Shown: positions 35,888 through 45,207, numbered from the stretch's first letter. The stretch: DNA of 64,000 bases from Alsobacter sp046349155 (GCA_046349155.1 JAXMCW010000004.1:496001-560000), one strand, 5' to 3'. A program made the numbers and translations. The notes: a model not told the origin generated them from the letters alone.

Positions 35888-36964
35888 TCAGCCGCGCGCC
35901 GCCACCTTGGACATGTCGCGGGGCAGCACGGTCTCGTCCTGCAGCCGCGTGAACAGTTCCACGAACATCTCCTCGCTGTCGATGCAGTCCTGGAAGCCGA
36001 GCCGGCGCGCCTTGATCGTGTTCGTGATGTTGTCGTAGGGCGTCTTGAAGATGAAGTCGCCGAAGCCCCAGCGCGCCACGTCCTGGTAAGGATAGGGCTT
36101 CAGGCCGCAGCGCTCGACGATCCCGTTCCAGACGGGCGCCTTGTCGGCCATCATCGTGCGAAGGTCGATCGGGAGCGGCTGGCCCACCTCCATCCCGAAG
36201 AAGCGCGCGAGATGCGGCCACATGCGCGACCAGCGGAACGTGTCGCCGTTGGTGATGTTGAGGATCTCCCCGCCGCAGGCCGGCGTGTCGCCCGCCCATT
36301 CCGTGGCGCGGGCGAGGATGCGGGCGTCCGTCACCTGGTAGAGCGACTGGTAGGACTGCGCCGTCCCCGGAAAGACGAGCGGCAGGCCGAGCGCCTTCGA
36401 GATCAGCGCGTAGACCGCGATCACCATCAGCAGGTTCATCGGGTTGCCTACGGCCATGCCCATGACGGCCTCGGGCCGCAGGGCGGTCCAGGTCCAGGCC
36501 TTGCCGCGCGAGGCGTCGCGCAGGAAGTCCTCCTGGTCGTAGTAGAAGTTCGGCGGCATGTGCCGCGGGTCGCTTTCCTTGCCGGGGGAGGGGAAGGCGC
36601 CGAGGTGGCAGCCATAGGCCTTGCCGCCCTGCATCAGCGTGACGTGCCGCAGCGCGGGCGAAGCGGCCTCCACCGTCTCCACGAGGTTGCGGATCATCGC
36701 CAGGTTCGGCGGCACCTGCTCGGCGAGGTCGAGCTTCTCCTGGTAGGCCGCGTAGACGATGTGCGTGACGTCCTTGTGGGCCGCGAGCAGCGCGCGGCAC
36801 GACGCGGGGTCCAGCAGGTCCACGGGCAGGTGTTGGGCCCGGGTCGGAAAGTCCGGCGCACGCCGCGAGATCGCCAGCACCCGCACGTTCGGCAGCGTGT
36901 CGAAATGGGCGAGGACCGCTCGGCCGATGACGCCGACCGCGCCCGCAACGATGACCGTCTTCAT
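35888..36964 (-). CDS. SDR reductase of the PRISE type (progesterone 5-beta-reductase-like)
   Basis: A 358-residue NAD(P)H enzyme. The nucleotide motif GAVGVIG is at residues 8-14. Lys115 in GGKAYG and Tyr141/142 in PPNFYYDQED match the Lys-Tyr pair of plant PRISE enzymes, which reduce enone double bonds of steroids, iridoids and small unsaturated carbonyls. GGAGA precedes the ATG at 36964. It lies between the flavin monooxygenase and aldehyde dehydrogenase genes, so it probably reduces an unsaturated carbonyl intermediate. Confidence 0.85.
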   Translation of the reverse strand: MKTVIVAGAVGVIGRAVLAHFDTLPNVRVLAISRRAPDFPTRAQHLPVDLLDPASCRALLAAHKDVTHIVYAAYQEKLDLAEQVPPNLAMIRNLVETVEAASPALRHVTLMQGGKAYGCHLGAFPSPGKESDPRHMPPNFYYDQEDFLRDASRGKAWTWTALRPEAVMGMAVGNPMNLLMVIAVYALISKALGLPLVFPGTAQSYQSLYQVTDARILARATEWAGDTPACGGEILNITNGDTFRWSRMWPHLARFFGMEVGQPLPIDLRTMMADKAPVWNGIVERCGLKPYPYQDVARWGFGDFIFKTPYDNITNTIKARRLGFQDCIDSEEMFVELFTRLQDETVLPRDMSKVAARG

Positions 36965-36980
36965 GTCGTTCTCCCCGGCG

Positions 36981-37009
36981 GAAAAGAGGAGGAGCGCTGG
37001 CGCTCCTCC
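36981..37009 (-). terminator. Terminator-like hairpin between the monooxygenase and reductase genes
   Basis: Read on the minus strand: GGAGGAGCGC, loop CA, GCGCTCCTCC, then TCTTTTC. A perfect 10-bp stem with a T-rich tail inside the operon would lower expression of the reductase and dehydrogenase genes relative to the upstream ones. Confidence 0.55.
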
Positions 37010-37065
37010 CGGGAGTCTTGTTCTTGGTCTTGCTCGTTCGGCAGCCTTTTTTGGTCTTGGCCGCT

Positions 37066-38169
37066 TCAGGCGGCGAGTTTTCCGTCCGCGTAGCGGCGGA
37101 AACCGGGCATGACGTCCTCGGCGAGGCGTCGCATGGAGGCCTTCCACATCGGCTTGCGGTCCCACTCGTGGAAGGCGAGCATCAGGCCGCCGAAGCCGCC
37201 GACCTCGTCGGTGAAGGCCGCCAGCTTGTCCATCACGGTGCGCGGGCTGCCCGCGATGACCATGCTGTCCATCACCCCCTGCAGCGTCAGGCTCTCCGGG
37301 GCCGCGGTCCTGGAGGTCAGGAAGATCTTGATGGCGCCGGCGCGGGTGAGCTGGGTGAAGAGGTAGTTGTAGTAGCTGCGGATCGTGTTGGAGGGATCGG
37401 CGAGATACTCGGCCGCCTCCTGGTCCGTCTCCGTCACCAGGATGCTGCGCGCGATGCGCCAGGTGGAGCGGTCGGCGTGGCGTCCGGCTTCCTCGGCGCC
37501 CTCGACATATTTGTCCCACTGGCTGCGCACCACCCAGGGCGCGTTGAAGTTCGCGGAGATCAGGTGCCAGCCGCGCGTTCCGGCGAGCCGCGCGGTGCCC
37601 GAAAAGGGGCTCATGGCGGAGGTGACGACCTGCGGGAAGGGCTTCGTCTGCAGCGGCGTCGGGATCGGTCCGATGCCCATGTCCGGCTGCACCGTGTCCT
37701 TGACCTTGATCGACCAGTACTTGCCGTTGAGCTCGTAGGGCGGCTCCTGCGACCAGATGGCGTGCACCATGTCGATGCACTCCACCATCATGGCCTGGCG
37801 GTCCTTGTCCGTGGTCTGGAACAGCTCGAAGTCGGAGGAGAGGCCGCCCGGCCCGATGCCCATGATGTAGCGCCCGCCGCACATGTGGTCGAACATGGCG
37901 ACGTCGCCTGCGACCTTGGCGGGATGGTGCTGCGGCAGGTTGAGCACGCCGGTGCACAGCTTGATCCGCTTCGTCTGCGGGATCAGCATCGACATGAACT
38001 GGAGCGTGTTGGTGACGGGCTCCACCTTGGCGGAATAGTGCTCGCCCATCCACAGCTCGTCATAGCCCAGCTGCTCGGCGCTGAGCGCCGCCTCGAGGTC
38101 CATGGCGTACATCTCGGCATAGGACAGCGCGAGCGAGTGCAGCGGCATCATGAAGAAGCCCAGCTTCAT
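37066..38169 (-). CDS. LLM-class flavin-dependent monooxygenase
   Basis: A 367-residue luciferase-like TIM-barrel protein. MKLGFFMMPLH opens it, and GYDELWMGEHYSAKVEPV (residues 35-52), FDHMCGGRYIMGIGPGGLSSDFELF and FNAPWVV resemble the limonene- and alkane-monooxygenase side of the family. Such enzymes use reduced FMN from a separate reductase to oxygenate an organic substrate; a flavin reductase gene lies at 45285 in the same locus. It starts 48 bases after the permease gene in the operon. Substrate unknown. Confidence 0.9.
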   Translation of the reverse strand: MKLGFFMMPLHSLALSYAEMYAMDLEAALSAEQLGYDELWMGEHYSAKVEPVTNTLQFMSMLIPQTKRIKLCTGVLNLPQHHPAKVAGDVAMFDHMCGGRYIMGIGPGGLSSDFELFQTTDKDRQAMMVECIDMVHAIWSQEPPYELNGKYWSIKVKDTVQPDMGIGPIPTPLQTKPFPQVVTSAMSPFSGTARLAGTRGWHLISANFNAPWVVRSQWDKYVEGAEEAGRHADRSTWRIARSILVTETDQEAAEYLADPSNTIRSYYNYLFTQLTRAGAIKIFLTSRTAAPESLTLQGVMDSMVIAGSPRTVMDKLAAFTDEVGGFGGLMLAFHEWDRKPMWKASMRRLAEDVMPGFRRYADGKLAA

Positions 38170-38217
38170 CGTTCTCTCCCTTGGTTATCGTCTCTTTTTC
38201 GGTCCACGCGGAGGATG

Positions 38218-39186
38218 CTAGCGGGCCCCTCGTCGCTCGGGCCCGAGGCGGCCATAGACGACGAGCATGCCCAGGATGACGGCGCCGTACACCACCTGCC
38301 GCCGCGCATCCCCGATCTGCAGGACGGACAGCAGGCTGGTGAGCAGCGTCATGAAGATCACCGCCAGCATGACCGTGGAGAGGGCGCCGCGGCCGCCCTG
38401 GATGCTCGTGCCGCCGACCACGATGGCGGCGATGGCGGGCAGCAGGAAGGGGTCGCCCATAGCCTGGTAGGCCTGGTTGGCGTAGCCGGCGAGCAGCAGG
38501 CCGCCGAGCCCGTTGCAGGCCCCCGCGAACACGAAGGCGGCGAAGATCACGAGGCCCGTCGGCACGCCCGCCAGGAAGGCGGCGCGCTCGCCGTTGCCGA
38601 TGGCGTAGAGCGCGCGTCCCAGTCCCGTGCCGGCCAGCAGCAGCGCGACGGCGCCGCCCAGCGCGAACCAGATGAGCGCCGCGTTGGGAATGCCGGCCGT
38701 GAACCCCACGGCGAGGTGGCGCATCAGCTCCGAGGATTCGCCCTTGGGCGCGAAGCCGCCCGTGACGAGCACGCAGCAGCCGAGCACCACCACGTTGACG
38801 CCGAGCGTCCAGATCATCGAGGGAACGCGCAGCAGCGCCACGCCCAGGCCGTTGATCGCGCCGATGAGCATGCCCATGGCGATGCCGGCGGGCAGCGCGA
38901 AGAGGGTCGCGCCGGGATGCCGGCTCTCCAGCCCCACCACGGTCGTCGCCGCGATGGCCGAGGCCGTCATCGTCCACGGCACCGAGAGGTCGATGTGGCC
39001 GAGCAGGATGACGACGAAGGCGCCGGTGGCGATCACGCCGAGGAAGGAGGCGATCTGCAATTGCTGCAGAAGGTACTTGGCCGTCAGGAAGGACGGGAAG
39101 GTCAGGCTGCCGATCAGGACGATGAGCAGGCAGGCCACGGCCACGACGAGCTTGGCGGGGTCGTTGCGGATCGCGGCGGCGATCAT
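38218..39186 (-). CDS. ABC transporter permease, sugar/RbsC type (second permease)
   Basis: A 322-residue inner-membrane protein with about nine hydrophobic segments and the RbsC-family coupling loop (IGNGERAAFLAGVP, about residues 200-213; VGGTSIQGGRGALSTVMLAV). Its ATG overlaps the stop of the preceding permease by four bases, so the two are translated together and likely form a heterodimer. Confidence 0.93.
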   Translation of the reverse strand: MIAAAIRNDPAKLVVAVACLLIVLIGSLTFPSFLTAKYLLQQLQIASFLGVIATGAFVVILLGHIDLSVPWTMTASAIAATTVVGLESRHPGATLFALPAGIAMGMLIGAINGLGVALLRVPSMIWTLGVNVVVLGCCVLVTGGFAPKGESSELMRHLAVGFTAGIPNAALIWFALGGAVALLLAGTGLGRALYAIGNGERAAFLAGVPTGLVIFAAFVFAGACNGLGGLLLAGYANQAYQAMGDPFLLPAIAAIVVGGTSIQGGRGALSTVMLAVIFMTLLTSLLSVLQIGDARRQVVYGAVILGMLVVYGRLGPERRGAR

Positions 39187-40190
39187 GGCAGCACCTGCAG
39201 CTTGTTGCCGGCCCGCATGAACTCGATCGCGCCGAAGGAGACCGCCAGCAGCAGCACGAGGCCCTCGAAGAGCGGCTGGGCGAGCGCGGGCAGGCCGGTG
39301 AAGATCATCATCGCGCCGATCGTGCGCAGCACGAAGGCCCCCAGCATCGAGCCCGCCACCGTGCCGACGCCGCCGGCCAGCGAGGCGCCGCCGATGACGA
39401 CCGCGGCGATGGAGTTCAGCGTGTAGGACGCCCCGACGGTCGCGTCGCCCGACAGGGTCTGGAAATTGAGGAAGAGCCCGCCGCAGGCGGCGAAGAGGCC
39501 CGACAGGGTGTAGGCGACGAGGCGGGCCCGGTCGGCCCGCAGCCCCGACATGTAGGCGGCCTGCTCCGAGGAGCCGACCGCGTAGAGGGAGCGGCCCAGC
39601 ACGGTGCGGCTCAGCGGCAGCCAGACCAGGTAGACGACGCCGACCAGGATGAGCAGGGAGGTCGGCACGAAGCCCAGGGTCTCGTAGGTGAAGAGGTCGG
39701 AGAGCGCCTCCTCCACCTCGCCGCCGGGCGTCGGCCTGACGCTCAGCGCCAGGCCGGAATAGATCGCCCCGGTCGCGAGCGTGGCGATGATCGGCGCCAC
39801 GCGGCCATAGACCACCGCGACGCCGTTGAAGAGGCCGCAGGCCGCGCCCACGCCCAGCACGATCAGCATGCCCAGCGCCACCTGCCCGGGCGAGCCGGAC
39901 AGCACCACCGAGCCGACCGCGTTGCTCAGCGCCAGGACGGGGCCGACCGACAGGTCGAGCCCGCGCGTCACCACGGCCATGAACTGGCCGACGGAGGCGA
40001 AGGCGAGCGCCACCGCCTGGTTGGCCCAGGGCGTGAGCGTGACGACCGAGAGCCCGCGCGGATGGATGAGGCCGAAGGCGACGAAGACGGCGAGGAAGAT
40101 GGCGACCGGCAGGATCGCGCGGGCGTGGCGGGCGAGCCAGGTCCGCAACCCGCCCCGGCCGCGCGGCGTGTCGAGGGCGAGCGCGCTCAT
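39183..40190 (-). CDS. ABC transporter permease, sugar/RbsC type (first permease)
   Basis: A 335-residue inner-membrane protein. GLDLSVGPVLALSNAVG, VYGRVAPIIATLATGAIYSG and the coupling loop VGSSEQAAYMSGLR with VIGGASLAGGVGTVAGSMLGA match ribose/galactose/xylose-type permeases. Its ATG overlaps the ATPase stop as ATGA. A much longer frame on the same strand that runs into the ATPase gene is not coding. Confidence 0.93.
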   Translation of the reverse strand: MSALALDTPRGRGGLRTWLARHARAILPVAIFLAVFVAFGLIHPRGLSVVTLTPWANQAVALAFASVGQFMAVVTRGLDLSVGPVLALSNAVGSVVLSGSPGQVALGMLIVLGVGAACGLFNGVAVVYGRVAPIIATLATGAIYSGLALSVRPTPGGEVEEALSDLFTYETLGFVPTSLLILVGVVYLVWLPLSRTVLGRSLYAVGSSEQAAYMSGLRADRARLVAYTLSGLFAACGGLFLNFQTLSGDATVGASYTLNSIAAVVIGGASLAGGVGTVAGSMLGAFVLRTIGAMMIFTGLPALAQPLFEGLVLLLAVSFGAIEFMRAGNKLQVLP

Positions 40191-41710
40191 GCAGCGCCCC
40201 CCGGCTGCTGCAGGCCGAAGGATGCGCTCATGATCGCCGTCTCCGTGATGTCGCCGCCGGCGAGCTCGCGCGCGATCCGTCCGCCATAGAACACGCCGAC
40301 GCGGTCGCACAGCCCGATGAGCTCGTCGTAGTCGGTGGAGTAGAGCACGATCGCGGCCCCCTCCGCCGCGAGCTGGCGCAGCAGGACGTAGATCTCGGCC
40401 TTGGTGCCGACGTCGATGCCGCGGGTCGGGTCCGCGAGCAGGATGATGCGCGGGCGGATGGCGAGCCACTTGGCCAGCACGACCTTCTGCTGGTTCCCGC
40501 CGGACAGGGTGCCGACCTCCGCCTCCATCGAGGACGCCTTCACCTGCAGCCGCGACGCGAGCTCGTCCACGAGCGCCTTCTCGCGGCCGCGGTCGATCAC
40601 GCCCAGGCGCGAGAGCGCGGACAGGACGGTGAGCGCGATGTTGTGCGCGATGGGCAGCCTGAGGTGCAGGCCCTCGGTCTTGCGGTCCGCCGGAACGAAG
40701 GCGATGCCGAGGTCCGGGCGCTTGGCGCGCCCCGGCGCGCGGATCTCGACCCGGCGTCCGCCGACGCGGACCTCCCCGCGCACGCGCCGCAGGACGCCGA
40801 AGAGCGCCATCAGCGTCTCGGTCTGGCCCTGGCCCTCCAGTCCGCCGAGGCCGTAGATCTCGCCCGGGCGCACCGCGAAGCTCACCCCCGCGATCTTGTC
40901 CTCCCAGCCGAGCTCGCGCACCTCCAGGGCCGGCGTGGCGACCGACGGCGCGGGCTTGGGCGGGTAGACCTGCGCGATGGAGCGCCCGATCATCATCTCC
41001 ACGACCGCGCCCGGCGAGTTGGCGCCCTGCGGGAAGGTGTCGACGCGCCGACCGTTGCGGAACACCGAGCACGTGTCGGCGATCGTGTCGATCTCGTGCA
41101 TGCGGTGGGAAATGTAGACGATGCCGCATCCCGAATTGCGCAGCTCGCGCAGCACCTCGAAGAGGCGGGCCACGTGGTTCTCGGTGAGCGCGGAGGTCGC
41201 CTCGTCGAGGATCAGGAGACGCGGCTTGCGCACGAGCGCCTTGGCGATCTCGACCATCTGCGCCTGGGACAGCGGGAGCGAACGCACGGGCGCGGCCGGG
41301 TCGATATCCTCGCAGGCGAGGTCCGCCAGCACCCTGGCCGCCTCGCGGCGCTGCCGGCGGCGGTCGAAGAAACCCAGCCGGCGCGAGCCCTGCGCGATGA
41401 AGATGTTGTCGGCGACCGTGAGGTCGGGGACGAGGGACAGCTCCTGGAAGACGCAGGCGATGCCCCGCGCCGTCGCCTCCCGCGGCGAGGCGAAGCGCGC
41501 GGGTTCGCCGTCGAGCGTCATCGTCCCGGCGTCGGGCGCGACGACGCCCGTCAGGATCTTGATGAGCGTGCTCTTGCCCGCGCCGTTCTCACCCAGCACC
41601 GCATGGATGGAATGGCGCGACAGCAGCAGGTCGACGTCGCGCAGGGCGACGACGCCGCCATAGCTCTTCGAGATGCCGTCCATGGCCATTAGAGGGCCGC
41701 CGTCCGTCAC
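40187..41710 (-). CDS. Sugar-type ABC transporter ATPase (double ATPase, RbsA/MglA-like)
   Basis: A 507-residue protein with two ATPase domains. The first has Walker A GENGAGKST (about residues 40-48), a degenerate signature LPLSQAQMVEIAKAL and Walker B LLILDEATSAL. The second has a degenerate Walker A (GLEGQGQTE) and a proper signature LSGGNQQKVVLAKWL, as usual for this class. A GTG at 41710 with AGGAGG at ideal spacing is the best start; an in-frame ATG at 41746 lacks such a site. Confidence 0.94.
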   Translation of the reverse strand: MTDGGPLMAMDGISKSYGGVVALRDVDLLLSRHSIHAVLGENGAGKSTLIKILTGVVAPDAGTMTLDGEPARFASPREATARGIACVFQELSLVPDLTVADNIFIAQGSRRLGFFDRRRQRREAARVLADLACEDIDPAAPVRSLPLSQAQMVEIAKALVRKPRLLILDEATSALTENHVARLFEVLRELRNSGCGIVYISHRMHEIDTIADTCSVFRNGRRVDTFPQGANSPGAVVEMMIGRSIAQVYPPKPAPSVATPALEVRELGWEDKIAGVSFAVRPGEIYGLGGLEGQGQTETLMALFGVLRRVRGEVRVGGRRVEIRAPGRAKRPDLGIAFVPADRKTEGLHLRLPIAHNIALTVLSALSRLGVIDRGREKALVDELASRLQVKASSMEAEVGTLSGGNQQKVVLAKWLAIRPRIILLADPTRGIDVGTKAEIYVLLRQLAAEGAAIVLYSTDYDELIGLCDRVGVFYGGRIARELAGGDITETAIMSASFGLQQPGGAA

Positions 41711-41774
41711 GCGGCCCTCCTGGCCCACACGAGGCAAGCCGTGCACGCCTGTCGTCCTCAGGTGGGGGACAAGG

Positions 41775-41812
41775 GGCGGCGCGGGACGGGCCGGCGGCCG
41801 CCCCGCGCCGCC
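41775..41812 (-). other. Intercistronic hairpin after the binding-protein gene
   Basis: An 11-bp inverted repeat, GGCGGCGCGGG and CCCGCGCCGCC, with a 16-base spacer lies just downstream of the binding-protein gene on the minus strand. Such hairpins often protect the upstream mRNA so that binding protein exceeds the membrane components. Confidence 0.6.
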
Positions 41813-41818
41813 GTCACG

Positions 41819-42913
41819 TCACATGTTGTCGGGCGTCTGGCCGAGGATCTCGTCCGAGGTGAAGACGAGCCCGCACGGCTCGAAGGCCGTCGCAGCGTAG
41901 AACGTGTTGGGCAGCTTGGTGAAGTAGTTCACCCCGTCCTTGAGCTCCTCGGACTTGGCCTTGGGGATGTCGAGGAAGATCATGGTCGGCAGCTCCTCGC
42001 CCTTGAGCTGGGCGATCACGGCGGCCATCGTGACGGCGGACATGCCGGGGGCCTGCGCGGCGGAGACGCCGGGCACCTTGTTCTGGGCCATCATGATGCG
42101 CGTGCCGTTCTCCGCGTCCGCGCCGAGCGGCACCATCGGGTGCTTCGCGTCGAGCATGGCGCGCACGGCGCCCGCGCAGCCGTGCTGGCAGACGATCCCG
42201 TCGAACTGGCCGTGCGTCGCGATGGCGTCCGCCACCACCTTCTGCACGGTTCCGGTGTCCCAGTTGCCGACCACCTCGACCACCTGGATGCCCGGGACCT
42301 TGTCGAGCACCTCGCGCATGCCGTTGTGGTTGTCGCGGTCGACCGAGTTGCCCGGCAGCCCGCGCACCTCGAGGACCTTCGGGTTCTTCTTGTCGCCGAG
42401 GCGGGCCACCACGTCGCGCGCCTTGATGGCGCCGAGCTCGGTCTGGGATTCGTTGACCTGCACCACCTCGTCAGTGTCGAGCACGTTGTCGAAGGGCACG
42501 AGCGCCACGCCGGCGCGCTTGGCGCGCTTCACGACGGGGCCGAACGAGGTGGGGTTCACCGCGTTGAGCGCGATGCCGTCGTAGCCGGCGGCGATCAGGC
42601 TGTCGACGGCGGCGATCTGCGCGGCCACGTCGTTGCCCACGCTGATGATCTTGAATTCCTTGATGTCCGGCTTCACGTCCGGCCGGGCCGCCCAGGCCTT
42701 GGCCGCTTGGATCATGTTGATGCGCCAGTCATTGCCCGCGAAGCCGTTGACCAGCGCGATGCGGTAGGGACCCTTCTTGGCGTCCGACTTGATGCTCTTG
42801 GTCACGCCCGGCGCCGGGGCGAAGCAGGCCGGCTTGTAGGTTCCGGCGTCGACGGCGGCGGTGGTCACCGCGAGCGCGGTGCCGGCGATGAGCAGCGATT
42901 TCCAGCGGGTCAT
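41819..42913 (-). CDS. Sugar-type ABC transporter substrate-binding protein
   Basis: A 364-residue periplasmic protein with a signal peptide (cleavage after VDA, about residue 23). The two-lobed peripla_BP_4 pattern is clear: YRIALVNGFAGNDWR, SLIAAGYDGIALNAVNPTSFGPVVKRAKRAGVALVPFDNV, and GADAENGTRIMMAQNKVPGVSAAQAPG. Such proteins bind sugars, polyols or other small polar molecules; Cys residues at the mature N-terminus and near 250 are unusual. As first gene of the operon it should be the most expressed. Confidence 0.93.
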   Translation of the reverse strand: MTRWKSLLIAGTALAVTTAAVDAGTYKPACFAPAPGVTKSIKSDAKKGPYRIALVNGFAGNDWRINMIQAAKAWAARPDVKPDIKEFKIISVGNDVAAQIAAVDSLIAAGYDGIALNAVNPTSFGPVVKRAKRAGVALVPFDNVLDTDEVVQVNESQTELGAIKARDVVARLGDKKNPKVLEVRGLPGNSVDRDNHNGMREVLDKVPGIQVVEVVGNWDTGTVQKVVADAIATHGQFDGIVCQHGCAGAVRAMLDAKHPMVPLGADAENGTRIMMAQNKVPGVSAAQAPGMSAVTMAAVIAQLKGEELPTMIFLDIPKAKSEELKDGVNYFTKLPNTFYAATAFEPCGLVFTSDEILGQTPDNM

Positions 42914-42971
42914 GTTCGGGAGCTCCTCCAGGGCATAGGTCCGGCGCTGTTCCCGCGCCGGTTCGCACTGC

Positions 42972-42986
42972 GCCTTTCACGTTCCA
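42972..42986 (-). promoter_or_regulatory. Candidate sigma-54 promoter of the transport/monooxygenase operon
   Basis: On the minus strand TGGAACG, four bases, AGGC keeps the invariant GG and GC exactly ten bases apart. The -24 half matches the consensus TGGCACG in six of seven bases; the -12 half is weak (AGGC for TTGC). It lies about 60 bases before the binding-protein start. Confidence 0.35.
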
Positions 42987-43056
42987 TGCCAGCGGAAATC
43001 CGAGGTTTGGCAAGGCTTTCCCGCACCGTTCCCGGGATCGTCGTTGCAGGCGTCGC

Positions 43057-43092
43057 GGCACAGGGTGTGCCGTGCGCTACAGGGTGTTGCAG
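43057..43092. promoter_or_regulatory. Paired repeat sites between operon and regulator
   Basis: GGCACAGGGTGTGCC (43057-43071) is a perfect inverted repeat with a three-base centre. CTACAGGGTGTTGCAG (43077-43092) repeats its core ACAGGGTGT 19 bases away. Lying about 80-100 bases behind the candidate sigma-54 promoter, they are well placed as activator sites for the divergent regulator. Confidence 0.5.
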
Positions 43093-43208
43093 CCCGGCGC
43101 GCCGCCGCCTTTGCGCGGTCGCCGTCCTTCAGGTTACGCTTTGCGCAGCAAGCCGGTCGCGCGGAGCGCGCAGATCGGCGCCGGGGAAATGCTGGACGGG
43201 CTGGTGAC

Positions 43209-45089
43209 ATGGCGGAGTTCCACGCCGATCGTATCCTTGACGCCATCAGGCGGCCGGCCGACTCCGTCGCGCCGGTCATCCAGTCCTGGCGGCGCTGCGT
43301 GGAGACCTACGGGCTCAACCCGCATGGCCTGCCCCGGCCCATTGTCCTGTCCACCACCGAGGTCGCCGACTTCCGGCGCCCGATCGACGATCTCGTGAGC
43401 CTCGCCCGCGACGAGGTGGACCGCCTGTTCCTGCGCCTGCGCGACCACGGCTACGTCGTCACGCTCGCCGACGGGGGCGGGGTGACGCTGCTCATGCGCT
43501 GCGCCGAGACGCAGCTCGAGGCCTGCCGCGCCACCAACCTCCTTATCGGCAGCGTCTGGTCCGAGGAGAGCCAGGGCACCAACGGCATCGGCACCTGCAT
43601 CACCCAGAACGAGCCCGTCTCCATCGTGATGGGCGAGCATTTCAGCGCCGACCTCGTGAACCTGTCCTGCACCGTCGCGCCGATCTTCGGTGCGCCCCGG
43701 CAGGTCGCCAGCGTGCTCAACGTCACCACCGACCGGCCGACCGACCACGCGATGCAGACCATCGTGCGCGACATCGTGCGGCGCTCGGCGCGGCGCATCG
43801 AGAACCACTATTTCATGCGCCGCCATGCGGGGCGCCGTGTCCTGCGCCTCTCGCGTCACGAGGATTTCAGCGACCTCGCCTGGGAAGACCGTATCGCGCT
43901 CGACGACGACGGCCTGATTGTGGACGCCACGCCCGGCGCGCTGAAGCTGCTCGCCGACGGCGGCAAGGATCCCCTGGGCCGGCCGGCGGAGGACGTCCTC
44001 GGCGTGCGGCTGCGCGAGGCCGGCGGAGAGGAGGGCGCCGCCCGGGCGCCGGGCGCGCGCTTCTTCGTGCGGGCGGCCTCGCCCGCGCCCGCGCCCAGGC
44101 GACCACTGCCGGCCGGGCCCGCCCCCCAGCGCCAGCCCGCGGCCCCGACCGCCGCCGAGATCGACACGCTGCTCGGGCACGACCCCGTCATGCTGCAGCG
44201 CGTACAGATCGCCCAGAAGCTGATCAACCGGCGCCTGCCGGTGCTGCTGCAGGGGGAGACGGGCACCGGCAAGAGCAGCCTCGCCAAGCTCCTCCACCGC
44301 CAGAGCACGCATGCCGGAAAGGCCTTCGTCTCCCTCAACTGCGCGGCCATACCGCCGGACCTGATCGAAAGCGAGCTCTTCGGCTACCGGCCGGGCGCCT
44401 TCACCGGCGCGTCCCGCACGGGATCGCGCGGCCGGCTGCTGGACGCCGACGGCGGCACGCTCTTCCTCGACGAGATCGGCGACATGCCGATGCCGCTGCA
44501 GACGCGCCTGCTTCACGTCCTCTCCGACGGGGAGTTCGTGCCGGTCGGCGGCTCCCAGGCGGTGAAGGTGCAGGTGGCCGTCATCTCCGCGAGCCTGCAC
44601 GACATCGCGTCGATGGTGCGGGCCGGCCGCTTCCGCGAGGACCTCTATTACCGCCTCAACGGGGCGACGCTGGCGCTTCCCGCCCTGCGCCAGCGCGCCG
44701 ACCGGAAGGCGCTGTTCGAGAGCGTGTTCCAGGACGAATGCGCCCAGGTGGGGCTGCGCCGCATCGCGCTCGATCCCGCGGTGACGCGCATCCTCGAGGC
44801 CTATCATTGGCCCGGCAACATCCGGGAGCTGAGGCACGTCGCCCGCTACGCCGCGACCCTCGCCGAGGACACCCTGATCACGCCGGACCTGCTGCCGCCG
44901 CCCTTCGACAGCCCGGCCGACGCGAGCGAGGCGGGGCAGGGCGAGGCCGTGGACCGCAAGCTGCTCCTCATCGCGCTGGAACAGGCTCGCTGGAACGTCT
45001 CGTCCGCTGCCAAGCGGCTCGGCATGTCCCGGACCACGCTGCACCGCAAGCTCCGGCAGCTCGGCATCCGCCGCAACGGGGAAAGCTGA
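43209..45089 (+). CDS. Sigma-54-dependent regulator, AcoR type
   Basis: A 626-residue enhancer-binding protein. The N-terminus has the AcoR signature VIQSWRRCVETYGLNP and a GAF-like sensor (about residues 50-200, GSVWSEESQGTNGIGTCI). A PAS-like stretch follows, then the AAA+ core (about 330-560) with Walker A GETGTGKS, the sigma-54 contact loop GAFTGA and DEIGDMP, and a C-terminal Fis-type helix-turn-helix (about 580-620, WNVSSAAKRLGMSRTTLHRKL). It is divergent from the transport operon and upstream of the flavin reductase gene, and probably activates both when the pathway's substrate binds. The ATG at 43209 is chosen because the AcoR signature begins soon after it. Confidence 0.93.
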   Translation: MAEFHADRILDAIRRPADSVAPVIQSWRRCVETYGLNPHGLPRPIVLSTTEVADFRRPIDDLVSLARDEVDRLFLRLRDHGYVVTLADGGGVTLLMRCAETQLEACRATNLLIGSVWSEESQGTNGIGTCITQNEPVSIVMGEHFSADLVNLSCTVAPIFGAPRQVASVLNVTTDRPTDHAMQTIVRDIVRRSARRIENHYFMRRHAGRRVLRLSRHEDFSDLAWEDRIALDDDGLIVDATPGALKLLADGGKDPLGRPAEDVLGVRLREAGGEEGAARAPGARFFVRAASPAPAPRRPLPAGPAPQRQPAAPTAAEIDTLLGHDPVMLQRVQIAQKLINRRLPVLLQGETGTGKSSLAKLLHRQSTHAGKAFVSLNCAAIPPDLIESELFGYRPGAFTGASRTGSRGRLLDADGGTLFLDEIGDMPMPLQTRLLHVLSDGEFVPVGGSQAVKVQVAVISASLHDIASMVRAGRFREDLYYRLNGATLALPALRQRADRKALFESVFQDECAQVGLRRIALDPAVTRILEAYHWPGNIRELRHVARYAATLAEDTLITPDLLPPPFDSPADASEAGQGEAVDRKLLLIALEQARWNVSSAAKRLGMSRTTLHRKLRQLGIRRNGES

Positions 45090-45125
45090 CCCGGAAGCGC
45101 CGCAGCGGCCGCAGGCCTGTGGCGC

Positions 45126-45164
45126 GCGCTACACTCTGCGCCGGGCCGGTGCAACACTGGCACA
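45126..45164. promoter_or_regulatory. Paired repeat sites upstream of the flavin reductase
   Basis: GCGCTACACTCTGCGC (45126-45141) and GGTGCAACACTGGCAC (45148-45163) resemble, in reverse complement, the sites at 43057-43092: each has TGT followed by GC after one more base (GAGTGTAGC and CAGTGTTGC versus GGGTGTTGC). They lie 45-80 bases upstream of a sigma-54 promoter. Confidence 0.45.
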
Positions 45165-45207
45165 GCGACGCTCCGTCCAAGCCTCTGAAAACAATGAGCG
45201 AATATCG

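Noticed and set aside
43000..43020. A plus-strand sigma-54 promoter for the AcoR-type gene (TGGCAAGGCTTTCCC)
   Set aside because: GG is followed by CC, not GC, at the required distance.
45160..45175. A second sigma-54 promoter (TGGCACAGCGACGC) upstream of the flavin reductase
   Set aside because: GG and GC are nine, not ten, bases apart; the site at 45208 fits better.
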